NCBI GenBank assembly: GCA_945861715.1 | Contig: CAMAVK010000001.1 | Location: forward strand, 310,001 to 374,000 | Reading direction: 5' to 3' | Length of the DNA: 64,000 nt | From: Candidatus Woesearchaeota archaeon | GTDB lineage: Archaea; Nanobdellota; Nanobdellia; Woesearchaeales; GW2011-AR9 | In this document: positions 53,577 through 62,837 of the stretch, piece by piece | Position numbering within the stretch: position 1 is the stretch's first letter | Layout of the letters: each line of letters opens with the position of its first letter | Notes under the pieces: generated by a model | Databases searched by the model: none | What the model saw: only the letters and a program-made list of their open reading frames with translations | Told to the model about the DNA's origin: nothing | Made by a program: the position numbers and the translations under genes

Positions 53577-53648
53577 AGGACTATTTCCCCCATCTATCAC
53601 CAAAAGAAATTAAGTATCGAAAGAGCCAAAGGAAAAAAAATTTCTAAC

Positions 53649-53846
53649 CTAGCAAGCACGCCATTTAATCAATGCAACCACAATAAAACCAAGGCCAACA
53701 CCAATCATGCTCCCAATTTCAACTCTACCAAGCATGAGTCCTATACCAGTTGCAACAATAATTATACCTACAAACAGTAACCATGGATTAAAGGTGATAT
53801 TTGCCTTTTGTACTTTTACATCTTTGCCCGATTGAATCTTTGTCAT
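53649..53846 (-). CDS. Small membrane protein, 65 aa, two helices
   Basis: Sequence MTKIQSGKDVKVQKANITFN is followed by two hydrophobic stretches (PWLLFVGIIIVATGIGLMLG, IGSMIGVGLGFIVVALIKW) and a short basic C terminus. A TTTATAAAC box about 26 nt before the ATG on this strand supports the start. Function unknown. Confidence 0.6.
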   Translation of the reverse strand: MTKIQSGKDVKVQKANITFNPWLLFVGIIIVATGIGLMLGRVEIGSMIGVGLGFIVVALIKWRAC

Positions 53847-53908
53847 GTATGTTTATCCATTCCTTAGTTTATAAACTCATCGTTTTACACCCTGACCATC
53901 CTAAACAA

Positions 53909-56353
53909 CTACATAACTCCTTTTCTTAAATTTCCCAATGTAACACCCTTCATTAAAAGTGTCGATGCCACTCGTTTTCCATGCAGCACATCCGCATAAT
54001 ACCGGACCACTCGTTCTGCCTCATATTCATCACGACGTCCATATCCCTTTCCATCCCCGCCTCCATTGCCTTGTTCACTCGTTTGTGTTAAATCAACAAA
54101 CAACATCGAAACTCCCGCATTCAACACCTCACGAGTATGCTGCAGCGTTCCAATCGTTCGAGAATACAACATCTCAATTGACGTACCATTTGGTCGAAGA
54201 GGAAATGTATAATTCATATTATCCGTAAGAGAAGAGTCCTCAAATTCCTCATTAAACGTCATAACAACCGGAGCACCATGGACATAATACAGTAATCTCT
54301 CCTTAAGTTTGAACGCTTTTAACTCATCCAAATTCAACTCAATCGATGCAATAGAAAATTCTCCATACTGAGCAAGCTGTACATCATTAAACACATTCAG
54401 TTGGTAGCCCAAGATAATCGTTGGCGCTTTATCTTTCTTCGAATAAGACAGCGATTGCAGCACATGCAACATCCCAACATTATTCACAATAACAAATTCC
54501 GGCCTAAACTCTTTAATTCGCTCTACTACCCGAATAACATCTGCATCGCGAAGAACCATCGGAGTATGTAACCCAAATATTCCGTGCGCGCTTCGAACGG
54601 AGGAACAAATGGCATGTACCTCGGAGTCAAACACACTGCTGTAGACAACCTGTGCCCCAGCTTTCACCGCGCTCGTTGCGTCTGTTGCAGAATATACTTG
54701 CACTTGTAGTCGAGGTATATCACCTCTTACCATTCGTTGTTGCTTTGCAGAAATAATCTTATCAACCACTCCTACTGGAACCACATTTTTAACCGCTAGA
54801 GTAGGGAAATAAGTATCAAAAATTCGACCCTCAATCTCTGAACGTAACGTTGTAAGGTCACTCTTAGGAATAAACGACTCATCCGTTTCCACAACAATCG
54901 AGCTCATCACACAATACTGAGATGAAAATTTACTCATCTCAACATCAATTTGACTCGAAGTAAATGGATGTTTTACTGCCTTTTGCGCAATCGTTGGAAG
55001 AGTAACAATAAGGCGTGACGATCTATCAACAACTCCCCTATATGTGGAAGGAACACTGGCCAAATCAACATCCATTTCCACCATCGTCGGCAATCCCTCT
55101 TTCACTACCACACGCAACGAAAATTCAACGCGTGACGGCAAATTAAAAATCTCTTCCCCAAATCGTTTCGTCGTAAGAAATACATTCGCACCATTTTGAA
55201 AACCATCCAACTCCAAAACAACCCTATCTCCTCGCGCACCCTTCAAAACAGGTTCACCATCTCGTAAAATGGTTTGAACATATCCCCCAGACATTTCTCC
55301 ATAGCAAACAAATCCTACTCCATCATTCACTTCAAGTTCGTGTTCTAATACCAACACACCTTGACGAACAATCCCAAGAGGAACTCCTCGACGTGTACCC
55401 ATGAGCGGGTCCACCATTTTCGTTTCACCTGAAAAATAGCCCGTGGTGAACTCACGATTAAATGCCATCTTAAGTGACGCAACATCCTGCGGAGTCACTG
55501 CCAGCTCACGCCCTGCAAGAACCGCATCAAGCGCCTTACGGTACGCTTTGGTTGTAATTGCCGTGTATTCGGCAGGTTTCATACGTCCTTCAATTTTAAT
55601 TGTAGAAACACCACTTTCAACAACCTCTTTGATTTGACCAAGAAGATTTAAGTCTCGAGCAGAAAGCAAGTAGGAGTCCCCATTGTATTGTTTACGACAG
55701 CTCGACGCACACATCCCACGATTGCCGGATCTCTTTCCAATAAGTGATGAAATTAAACATTGGCCGGAATAAGAGATACACAGATGCCCATGCACAAATG
55801 TTTCTAACCGAACTCCTGTGTTCCGTTTAAGCACCATAATCTCTTCTTTAGTAAGTTCACGAGCAAGAACAAATACATCAACATATCTTTTCCAATACTC
55901 AATCGACGCACTATTCATAATCGTTGACTGTGTCGATGCATGAACTTCAAGAGTTGGAAAATATTCTTTAACAATTGGTGCAAATGATAAATCCTGCAAA
56001 ATGACCGCATCAACATTAAATTGCGCTGCCTGCGCAAGTTGATTTAAAAACGGACCTACCTCTTGATTTTTCACAAGTGTATTTAAAGTCAAAAAAACCT
56101 TAACCCCACGTGAGTGAGCGTACTGCACTGCCCTCTTCAGCTCATCAGCGGTAAAATTATTTGCGAGTCGCCTAGCATTAAATAATTTAGATCCAAGATA
56201 AACAGCGTCCGCTCCAGCGCTCACCGCAGCCACAAGCGCCTCAGGTGAACCAACCGGGGATAGCAATTCTACCTTATGAGGGAGGCCAGTATTTTTGTTC
56301 TGAACTGCATCATGGAGATCTTTGCGTTGCCCAGATTTCATTAATAGTGACAT
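53909..56353 (-). CDS. U32 family protein (RlhA/UbiU-like)
   Basis: The 814-residue protein begins the family domain near residue 28: VELLSPVGSPEALVAAVSAGADAVYLGSKLFNAR, the U32 N-terminal signature, then VHGHLCISYSGQCLIS and NRGMCASSCRKQYNGDSYLLS, four cysteines that in UbiU/RlhA bind an iron-sulfur cluster. Later SARDLNLLGQIKEVVESGVSTIKIEGRMKP matches the family's second block. Relatives hydroxylate 23S rRNA or ubiquinone precursors using prephenate. At 814 residues it is longer than RlhA, with a second TIM-barrel-like half (PRLQVQVYSATDATSAVKAG). The substrate here is unknown. Confidence 0.83.
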   Translation of the reverse strand: MSLLMKSGQRKDLHDAVQNKNTGLPHKVELLSPVGSPEALVAAVSAGADAVYLGSKLFNARRLANNFTADELKRAVQYAHSRGVKVFLTLNTLVKNQEVGPFLNQLAQAAQFNVDAVILQDLSFAPIVKEYFPTLEVHASTQSTIMNSASIEYWKRYVDVFVLARELTKEEIMVLKRNTGVRLETFVHGHLCISYSGQCLISSLIGKRSGNRGMCASSCRKQYNGDSYLLSARDLNLLGQIKEVVESGVSTIKIEGRMKPAEYTAITTKAYRKALDAVLAGRELAVTPQDVASLKMAFNREFTTGYFSGETKMVDPLMGTRRGVPLGIVRQGVLVLEHELEVNDGVGFVCYGEMSGGYVQTILRDGEPVLKGARGDRVVLELDGFQNGANVFLTTKRFGEEIFNLPSRVEFSLRVVVKEGLPTMVEMDVDLASVPSTYRGVVDRSSRLIVTLPTIAQKAVKHPFTSSQIDVEMSKFSSQYCVMSSIVVETDESFIPKSDLTTLRSEIEGRIFDTYFPTLAVKNVVPVGVVDKIISAKQQRMVRGDIPRLQVQVYSATDATSAVKAGAQVVYSSVFDSEVHAICSSVRSAHGIFGLHTPMVLRDADVIRVVERIKEFRPEFVIVNNVGMLHVLQSLSYSKKDKAPTIILGYQLNVFNDVQLAQYGEFSIASIELNLDELKAFKLKERLLYYVHGAPVVMTFNEEFEDSSLTDNMNYTFPLRPNGTSIEMLYSRTIGTLQHTREVLNAGVSMLFVDLTQTSEQGNGGGDGKGYGRRDEYEAERVVRYYADVLHGKRVASTLLMKGVTLGNLRKGVM

Positions 56354-56505
56354 AGTACTCTTTTTCTCACTATTATTCTTAAATATAACGCCTCAAGTAT
56401 ATCAATCAAATACCCGCGCCCTTCTTCCTCCCCTCAACCAAACCTGCCATCCATTTTCGAATGTAAACAATAAGTCTTTTAAATAGCTCATCCATTCTAC
56501 CCTTT

Positions 56506-56850
56506 ATGAGCATACTATTCAAAACCTACAACGGCACCCCTCAACTTCACATATACCAAGAAATATGGCAAGTACAAAGCAAAATTCAACTAGATGATAT
56601 TTTAAGACTTTTATCCAAAAAAGAGTTAATGAAAGTAAGTTTAAAACCATGCGAGTCCGGTATAGACGTAGAGATGAATGGCGTTATCATTGATTGTGCT
56701 GATACTCGTGATTTAAAAGAGAAGTTTTCCATGCTCGCCGACTTAAAAGATCGCTTTCAAAAGAAACTAGAACAAAAAGATTTACCAAAACATATTAAGA
56801 AAAGGGCTCCAGCCAAAGCACCGACCACAAGAGCATCTCCAAGGAAATAA
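56506..56850 (+). CDS. Hypothetical protein, 114 aa
   Basis: Small soluble protein, MSILFKTYNGTPQLHIYQEI. A CTTTTAAATAGC box about 30 nt before the ATG suggests a leaderless message. It has a mixed charged core (ILRLLSKKELMKVSLKPCES) and a basic tail (KHIKKRAPAKAPTTRASPRK), possibly binding nucleic acid. Family unknown. Confidence 0.55.
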   Translation: MSILFKTYNGTPQLHIYQEIWQVQSKIQLDDILRLLSKKELMKVSLKPCESGIDVEMNGVIIDCADTRDLKEKFSMLADLKDRFQKKLEQKDLPKHIKKRAPAKAPTTRASPRK

Positions 56851-56892
56851 ATTTATTTATCCAACGCATCTTCTCATCTATGGTGATCATAG

Positions 56893-57363
56893 ATGTATAA
56901 TTTAAAAACTGCCGGAGGATCTTTTAAAGGTACTATCGGTGAATGTCTCTTTAAGATAGCGAATAATGATGCTATCGTGACTAAATTCTTTAATAAGCAA
57001 AAATATTTTACTATCTTTGGCAATTACTTTACTCCACCGCAAAGACTTTTTCTAGAGAGCAATTGGTATTCCATTGATGCCATTGAAATAGTGAAGGGCG
57101 CTCAATCTCCCCGGATAATCAATCTCTTCGAAATAAAAACCAGAAACAAATATCCTTACGAAGTTAAATTCAAACCAAAAATGACGTTAAATACTCATTT
57201 ATTGTACAACCAAGCAAAAGAATTAAACTTTCAGATAAACTTAGCAACAGTCTGGCTTCTTGATAATTGGAATTATTCTATTGAAATAAGTGATTTTTCT
57301 AAAGAAAATTATTGCCTTGACAAACCAAAAGAATACGATGCGCGGGGCTCACAAAATAAATAG
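56893..57363 (+). CDS. Candidate PD-(D/E)XK-like nuclease
   Basis: The 156-residue protein contains WYSIDAIEIVKGAQSPRIIN followed by LFEIKTRNKYP, which fits the PD-(D/E)XK core: an acidic residue on one strand, then E-x-K (EIK) on the next. Other parts (SFKGTIGECLFKI at the N terminus) resemble small restriction-like or Holliday-junction-resolvase-like proteins. GGTGATC lies just upstream of the ATG. The frame ends at the 3' end of the tRNA-Gln gene on the opposite strand, with no gap. The fold call is inference from a short motif. Confidence 0.55.
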   Translation: MYNLKTAGGSFKGTIGECLFKIANNDAIVTKFFNKQKYFTIFGNYFTPPQRLFLESNWYSIDAIEIVKGAQSPRIINLFEIKTRNKYPYEVKFKPKMTLNTHLLYNQAKELNFQINLATVWLLDNWNYSIEISDFSKENYCLDKPKEYDARGSQNK

Positions 57364-57450
57364 TAGCCCCGCGCGGATTCGAACCGCGGTCAAAGCCTGT
57401 CCTTTCATAGATCCAAAGGGCTCTATGCTAGTCCACTACACCACGGGGCT
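57364..57450 (-). tRNA. tRNA-Gln (TTG) with a 14-nt intron at position 37/38
   Basis: On the reverse strand: acceptor AGCCCCG/CGGGGCT, T8-G9, D arm GTGT/GCAT, anticodon stem GAGCC/GGCTT, T arm CGCGG-TTCGAAT-CCGCG, discriminator A, no encoded CCA. Removing 57399-57412 leaves loop CTTTGGA with anticodon TTG (57414-57416), 73 nt mature. Splice borders again form a bulge-helix-loop: CTTT/AAGG (4 bp, one G-U) flanked by GGA and ACA, each cut after the second base. The design is the same as in tRNA-Val. A TTTTATAAATAG box lies about 35 nt upstream. Confidence 0.93.
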
Positions 57451-57591
57451 GTTAAGTTCTGTTCTTCGAATGGCTATTTATAAAATTTTGGGTAAGTTTA
57501 GATATCTATCTCATCCAGACGGCCCCCTCCCAATTTTGACCTAAATCCCACCTTCGAAACCTATATATAGGGAAAATACTGTTTCAGTCCT

Positions 57592-57900
57592 ATGGCGATA
57601 GACCCTACCAGTTTAGGTTTAGATGGAGGAGTACAACCTCTAATTGACACGATCAACCCATTTCTTGCCAAAATAAGCATCTTTGTAGGTGGTATATTTG
57701 GGCTCTATCTCATTTATGTCATCGTTCGCATCTACTACGAACGAAAACGCACCAAAATTCTCGAAGACATTCGTTACGATCTTGACCAAATGAATATCCA
57801 CTACAATTTACCTTATTCAAAACATCGTCTCGGCATCATTAAAAAAATAGGAAGCAAACTACGCGACTCAATAAACAAATCCGGAGGAGAAGAGTTATGA
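57592..57900 (+). CDS. Hypothetical membrane protein, 102 aa
   Basis: One clear helix (ISIFVGGIFGLYLIYVIVRIYY, about 28-50) followed by a basic cytoplasmic tail (ERKRTKILEDIRYDLDQMN). Function unknown. A CTATATATAGG box lies about 28 nt before the ATG. The next gene starts in its stop codon (ATGA), so they form an operon. Confidence 0.62.
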   Translation: MAIDPTSLGLDGGVQPLIDTINPFLAKISIFVGGIFGLYLIYVIVRIYYERKRTKILEDIRYDLDQMNIHYNLPYSKHRLGIIKKIGSKLRDSINKSGGEEL

Positions 57901-58586
57901 AAATTACTGTCCAAACAAGCGTGTTTAAAAAATTCCCTAACATGTCTATCCTCGCATTCAGCGCACACAAAGTAGATAATATTACTCATAAAGATCAAGC
58001 AGGTCACCTCGTCGAAGAAGCATCGAAGTTAACCCAACTTACATTCAAAAAGAAAATACTCAAGCACCACCATAAGATTTCGCCTTGGGTAATGCATCAA
58101 AAACATTTTGGGCCATCATCAGCAAAATACCACACTTCTGTTGAGATACTACTCAAAAAATCATTAGCCAAACAAAAAGTTGCAGCACACAATACCTTAA
58201 CAAACATTTTACGGTATATGACCTTACGACACTTAGTTCCAATTGGAGTCGACGACTTCAACAAAATCAAAGGAAATCTCACGTTTGGGATTGCAACCGG
58301 TCACGAGCGTGCACACATTTTTGCAAAAGTTAAAAAAGGGGCATTATACTATAGTGACGAGAAAAGAGTACTTGGAACTAAGTTGGATTATTGGAAATCC
58401 CCGCGAACAGCAGTTCATAAAAGCACCAAGTCAGCAATTTTCCATGTACTCTGCATGCCTCCAGTAACCGAGCAAGACATGAGATTAATAACCGAAGAAA
58501 TGCAAGACCTACTAGAAGGATTCTGCGGCGCAAAAGTAAATGGTCTGCTTATCAACTCCAAAAAGCCATCCATAACAATAAAGTAA
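57897..58586 (+). CDS. Solo B3/4-domain protein
   Basis: The 229-residue protein matches the stand-alone B3/4 domain of phenylalanyl-tRNA synthetase beta (COG3382): LVPIGVDDFNKIKGNLTFGIATGHE, then KKGALYYSDEKRVLGTKLDYWKS and STKSAIFHVLCMPP. Such proteins may edit or bind aminoacyl-tRNA or related compounds, or act in trans. Translation is coupled to the upstream membrane gene, with GGAGGAGA 6 nt before the ATG. Substrate unknown. Confidence 0.78.
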   Translation: MKITVQTSVFKKFPNMSILAFSAHKVDNITHKDQAGHLVEEASKLTQLTFKKKILKHHHKISPWVMHQKHFGPSSAKYHTSVEILLKKSLAKQKVAAHNTLTNILRYMTLRHLVPIGVDDFNKIKGNLTFGIATGHERAHIFAKVKKGALYYSDEKRVLGTKLDYWKSPRTAVHKSTKSAIFHVLCMPPVTEQDMRLITEEMQDLLEGFCGAKVNGLLINSKKPSITIK

Positions 58587-58599
58587 AATTTTTTTAAAT

Positions 58600-61173
58600 T
58601 CAAAAAAACTTATTCAACCCCTTCTGCTCGCTCCGCAATGCGATTTGATCTTCGCTATATCCAAACACCAAAAGGATACTAGATACACATGGTATCAAAT
58701 GATGATCCATATAATAGTCAATATCATACTCACCTTTTACTGCATCTTTTGGCTCAACCGCGCGATCTCGTACAAGACCCTTCCCTTTCAAAATAACATA
58801 GGCAACAGTCATGCCAGAATATACTCTCTCCCCTCTCTCTTTCATCATTGTTGCAACACGAACATGCGGTCCAATTGAAGAATATTTCCCAAGTTCACGT
58901 GTAAGCTGGGTTTTCATAACTAGTTTAGACAAAGGAATCTTTCCCAGTTTCAAATCTGCTACCATTTTCTGTGCATATGCAACCGCTCCAACGACATCAT
59001 CACTCAACACTCTTCTCAATACTTCTTCTTGCACTTCACGTGCAAGTTCAATGGCATTGCGACGAACAACTTCAAAGCCGGTAATTTTCATCTTACCATC
59101 CTCAGATAAAAGTGCATATCGTTTCTTCGCACCTTTGGGAGTGATTTTCTCATCTCCTCCTCCTACTTCTACATTCTTCTCCATTTTTTTCTCAGCGCCT
59201 TTCGCCCCAACAAAGATACCTCGCGGATAATATCCTTCTAACTCTAGTTCCATAAGTCCTGGCAAATGAGCATTAATCTTTTTCATAAACAACGTAGCAT
59301 CTTCTTTACTCTTCGCTCCTCTCTCCATAAAACACGAATCAGTATCCGCATAAATTACTTTAAACCCCTCGCGTGAGGCAACCTCAATTGTGTCTCCAAT
59401 ATAATATCGTGCATAGGCCGTAGTCGAATCCGAACATTCAATGCAATACCACCTGGCAGCATAAAACCCTAAATACCCATAAAATGAATTAGCGAGAATT
59501 TTAAACGCGTACGACCGAGACTCAAGCATCACTCTCACTTCATCTTGAGCTTTATGTTTTTTGAGCTTAGCTTTGATCTCTGATCTTTTGTTAATAATAT
59601 CTTCCAGGATGCTCGGTAAAAATGCCTTCTTCTTCAAACAGAACCAATACTTTTCTCGTCCCGGCACAACCTTTTTTTTACATTCAGAATGGTCACACTG
59701 TAAACTCTCTGGACTAATATTATGCGCAGTAATAATTGATGGATATAGAGAACGAAAATCAAACACGGCAATATCTTTATACAACCCAGGGATCGGCTCA
59801 AACACAAATGCGCCCTGCACCGCATCATCCATTCTATCCCCTGTTTCCTCATCACTTGGTTTATTCGGAGCAAGAATCCCCGCGCCAGCCGCACGGTTTA
59901 AAATAAAACTCTCAACAAGTCGCGAAAACTTCATGCGAATAACATCAAAGAGTGGCACACCGATGACTCGTGCAAATTCAATCATATCCAACAGCAATCG
60001 TTCACAAAGTCTCCACGTCAAACGTGCATCCTGCAAATTATATTCCATAAATCGAGCCAGGTCTTTGGACCCCGCATCCCATGCAGGGCTAAGTGCATCC
60101 AAACTCACGTCCAATTTCTTCTCAGAGAGCAACTCGCTAGCCACCGCATCCAAACTAAAACTCTCCGTCTTCAGATTTTTACCAAAAATATTCTTAACAA
60201 ACGCGCACACATCCAAATGGACAATGCCCACAATTGAACTCTCAGAGTCACGCAAACTGCCACGTTTACTCAAAAACAATTCAGAGCCATCCACACCCCA
60301 ACTCAACTTTACTCCCAGTTTATCTGCGCGGGTTTTAATGTATGGAAAATCAAATCCATCACTATAATATCCCGTTAATATATCTGGACCAAACTCAGAA
60401 ACAGCTAAATTAAGGGCAACAAGCATTTCTTTCTCATCCGCAAAAACCTCAGCATACGATGGCATTCCACTACATTTCTTCCATGTGAGCACACGTTCGT
60501 ACGCCTTCTTCTCCTTCCCTTTCACACCAGCACTCGTAGCACCATACAACCCTATCATTAAGATCGGATTTTTTGTAGCATCAATTTCCTTTGAAACCGC
60601 ATATGTTTCAATATCAACAGCTAAAATTGAAAAATCAGAACACACTTCGTCCTTTGTAACCACACTCACACTCGTTGCAATATACATATCTCTCCCGCAA
60701 GTCGTCTCGTTACTCCCCTTACTATCAACAACATTTTTCTCAACAACAGCATCTAGTCGCGAACAAGCAAGGATTCCCATATCTCGGATTGCGCGATGCA
60801 CATACAAAATATCCTTCTCATAACACGTAACGCCCCATGACTCAATCTCACGAGCAAGAATAACCACTGCCTTTGGAACATTAACCGTGACCTTAAAGTA
60901 ATGACCATCGACCCCAATTAAATTGCGAGTTACTTCTTCCACTAAACAAACCTTAGCATCGAACCCTGCATCTTTGCCTGCAATGTGCAAATTTTCAATT
61001 TTAGAACGAATAGGATCTTTCTTCTCACAATAAAAATAAGGTGCAAATGGATAAGAAACGGTAACCTTCTCCCCTTTAGCAGTCTTGCCATACATGACGA
61101 GGAGCGTATTTTCTCCCTCACCATTCACTTCTACCTTATGCGAAAAATCAAATGGAAAAAAGGACAGTTTCAT
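58600..61173 (-). CDS. polB: Family B DNA polymerase
   Basis: The 857-residue replicative-type polymerase has Exo I AVDIETYA, Exo II GYYSDGFDFPYI, Exo III YNLQDARLTW, motif A FDFRSLYPSII, motif B KILANSFYGYLGFY and motif C YADTDSCF. All catalytic acids are present for both polymerase and proofreading. The C terminus QKGLNKFF is a PIP box that should bind PCNA, like the FEN1 tail QIGLDKFF. TTTATATA lies about 28 nt before the ATG. Large antisense ORFs (for example 59561..60367) are shadows. Confidence 0.97.
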   Translation of the reverse strand: MKLSFFPFDFSHKVEVNGEGENTLLVMYGKTAKGEKVTVSYPFAPYFYCEKKDPIRSKIENLHIAGKDAGFDAKVCLVEEVTRNLIGVDGHYFKVTVNVPKAVVILAREIESWGVTCYEKDILYVHRAIRDMGILACSRLDAVVEKNVVDSKGSNETTCGRDMYIATSVSVVTKDEVCSDFSILAVDIETYAVSKEIDATKNPILMIGLYGATSAGVKGKEKKAYERVLTWKKCSGMPSYAEVFADEKEMLVALNLAVSEFGPDILTGYYSDGFDFPYIKTRADKLGVKLSWGVDGSELFLSKRGSLRDSESSIVGIVHLDVCAFVKNIFGKNLKTESFSLDAVASELLSEKKLDVSLDALSPAWDAGSKDLARFMEYNLQDARLTWRLCERLLLDMIEFARVIGVPLFDVIRMKFSRLVESFILNRAAGAGILAPNKPSDEETGDRMDDAVQGAFVFEPIPGLYKDIAVFDFRSLYPSIITAHNISPESLQCDHSECKKKVVPGREKYWFCLKKKAFLPSILEDIINKRSEIKAKLKKHKAQDEVRVMLESRSYAFKILANSFYGYLGFYAARWYCIECSDSTTAYARYYIGDTIEVASREGFKVIYADTDSCFMERGAKSKEDATLFMKKINAHLPGLMELELEGYYPRGIFVGAKGAEKKMEKNVEVGGGDEKITPKGAKKRYALLSEDGKMKITGFEVVRRNAIELAREVQEEVLRRVLSDDVVGAVAYAQKMVADLKLGKIPLSKLVMKTQLTRELGKYSSIGPHVRVATMMKERGERVYSGMTVAYVILKGKGLVRDRAVEPKDAVKGEYDIDYYMDHHLIPCVSSILLVFGYSEDQIALRSEQKGLNKFF

Positions 61174-61313
61174 GAGACTAAAAAAGACCCTAATCTATAT
61201 AAAAATGACTCCCCCTAACTTGTAATACTCGAATAATCCGTAATATCACATTTTAATCCATAAAACTACTTTCAAGAAGTAACATTTTAATAGTTCTACT
61301 CCATTTTCATTAT

Positions 61314-61790
61314 ATGGCTATTCACATCATGGGGTATAAACAAGCCCAATGTTTCGTACCAGACAAACCAACTGTTGCAATGAGAATATTTGATGTTGAT
61401 GCTGAATCGAACAATCATCTTCAGAAATCTCAACCCCTAGTGTCTTCAAGATATTGGCTCGGTGTTCATCGCTTCTCTTTTAGGGATATTGATTTGAACC
61501 ATATCCTAGAGTTTGATAACGATGTTCAAAGGGTATATTATGAAGCGTACCCCGAAATATTGACCCCTCAACTAGCAGGCAATATAATGGCCATTCCACC
61601 TAGCTACATTCGTCCACGAAATACTCCTGATTTTCTCATTCATTGTCATCAAGGAGAAAGAAGATCACCTGCAATAGGAATCGCATTTGCCGAAATGTAT
61701 CAAGTAGATGATCCGCAAAGGTTACGCCGTGAGTTTCCAAACTTCAATAAATATGTATCTCAAACATTGATTCATGAAAAGAAAAAATAA
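61314..61790 (+). CDS. Predicted protein tyrosine phosphatase-like protein
   Basis: The 158-residue protein carries FLIHCHQGERRSPAIGIA, which fits the HC-x5-R-S phosphatase loop (C-HQGER-R-S), with an upstream HRFSFRDIDLNH that resembles the aspartate-bearing strand of COG5350-type phosphatases. It should be a cysteine-dependent phosphatase. The remaining fold cannot be checked by eye. A TTTTAATAG box about 28 nt before the ATG suggests a leaderless start. Protein phosphorylation in this organism is also suggested by the kinase fusion at 4277. Confidence 0.66.
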   Translation: MAIHIMGYKQAQCFVPDKPTVAMRIFDVDAESNNHLQKSQPLVSSRYWLGVHRFSFRDIDLNHILEFDNDVQRVYYEAYPEILTPQLAGNIMAIPPSYIRPRNTPDFLIHCHQGERRSPAIGIAFAEMYQVDDPQRLRREFPNFNKYVSQTLIHEKKK

Positions 61791-61810
61791 AATTCACATC
61801 ATCTGAATAA

Positions 61811-62737
61811 TTAAGCAGGTAACACATTCATTTCTCTCTTTGACCTCATAAAGAAGAACAACACGACTCCTATTGTAAGAACTGGCGACACCCACTCAGG
61901 CACATGATATCCAAACGCATGAAGTAACATAACTGTACCTAAACACAAAATCGAGTACATGGCCCCATTTTTCAAATATTTGTACTTCTTAATGCGCTCA
62001 ACATTTCCCACGGTAAGTTGTCGTACGACAATAGCACCAATGCCATTTCCAATTAATATCAAAGGAACCGACAAAGTAAACGCAAACGCTCCCAAAACAC
62101 CATCAATAGAAAACGTCATATCAATCACTTCGAGATACATAATCTTACTCCAATCTGACATCGAAGTTTTATTATGGATCATCTCCTCTTCAGCCTTCTC
62201 TGCATTCTGTTTGAATCCATGGGTGATAAAAAACACAGTTGATCCTATCACGGCGCCAAACGCCATCAGCGGATTCACTTTAATTGCTTTCCACACAATA
62301 CCTGCAAGCAGAATTGAAACAACCGCATAAAACCAAATTCCTTGACGAGCAAAAAACTTTTCATGTCGAAGACCAAAATTTTTTGTTTCCAAAAAAAGCC
62401 AATGGAAAAATAAGAATACTAAAAACAACCCTCCACCTGCAAGAAGAATAGGTGCACTCTTCTCAATTGCATCAACAACCAGAGGGTCTGAGCTAAACGT
62501 CGCAGTAAACGCACCAACAATCCCTAAACTTGGGTTTGTCGCCCAAATTATAAGTAAAGGTAGCAACCCTCGAACAAGAAAGACCGCAAATAAAATGCCC
62601 CATAGTAAAAACCACTTCCTGGCCTTTTGGCCCATGGTGCTTAGAACTTCGGCGTTAATAATCGCGTTATCAATGGAACTAATAGTCTCAAATAAGACCA
62701 GACCAACCACAATGAGAACCATCGAAAATATTTCCAT
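61811..62737 (-). CDS. TerC/DUF475-family integral membrane protein
   Basis: The start MEIFSMVLIVVGLVLFETIS (ATG 62737) is used. About nine helices; acidic membrane motifs SSIDNAIINAEVL near the N terminus and EVIDMTFSIDGVLGAF in the second half are diagnostic of the TerC superfamily, where they form a metal-ion (manganese or calcium) path. The family is linked to tellurite resistance or to metallating secreted proteins. The antisense ORF 61959..62330 is a shadow. Confidence 0.85.
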   Translation of the reverse strand: MEIFSMVLIVVGLVLFETISSIDNAIINAEVLSTMGQKARKWFLLWGILFAVFLVRGLLPLLIIWATNPSLGIVGAFTATFSSDPLVVDAIEKSAPILLAGGGLFLVFLFFHWLFLETKNFGLRHEKFFARQGIWFYAVVSILLAGIVWKAIKVNPLMAFGAVIGSTVFFITHGFKQNAEKAEEEMIHNKTSMSDWSKIMYLEVIDMTFSIDGVLGAFAFTLSVPLILIGNGIGAIVVRQLTVGNVERIKKYKYLKNGAMYSILCLGTVMLLHAFGYHVPEWVSPVLTIGVVLFFFMRSKREMNVLPA

Positions 62738-62837
62738 AATCAATAAAAATTAATAATCCTACAAAAAGCTTTTGCTTTTCAAAACAATACAAGACCAGCT
62801 TAATTACAGTTTCGTCGCATAAAATATCCTTTCATAC

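Noticed and set aside
59561-60367. 268-aa antisense ORF over polB
   Set aside because: Low-complexity shadow of the polymerase gene; no initiation signal.
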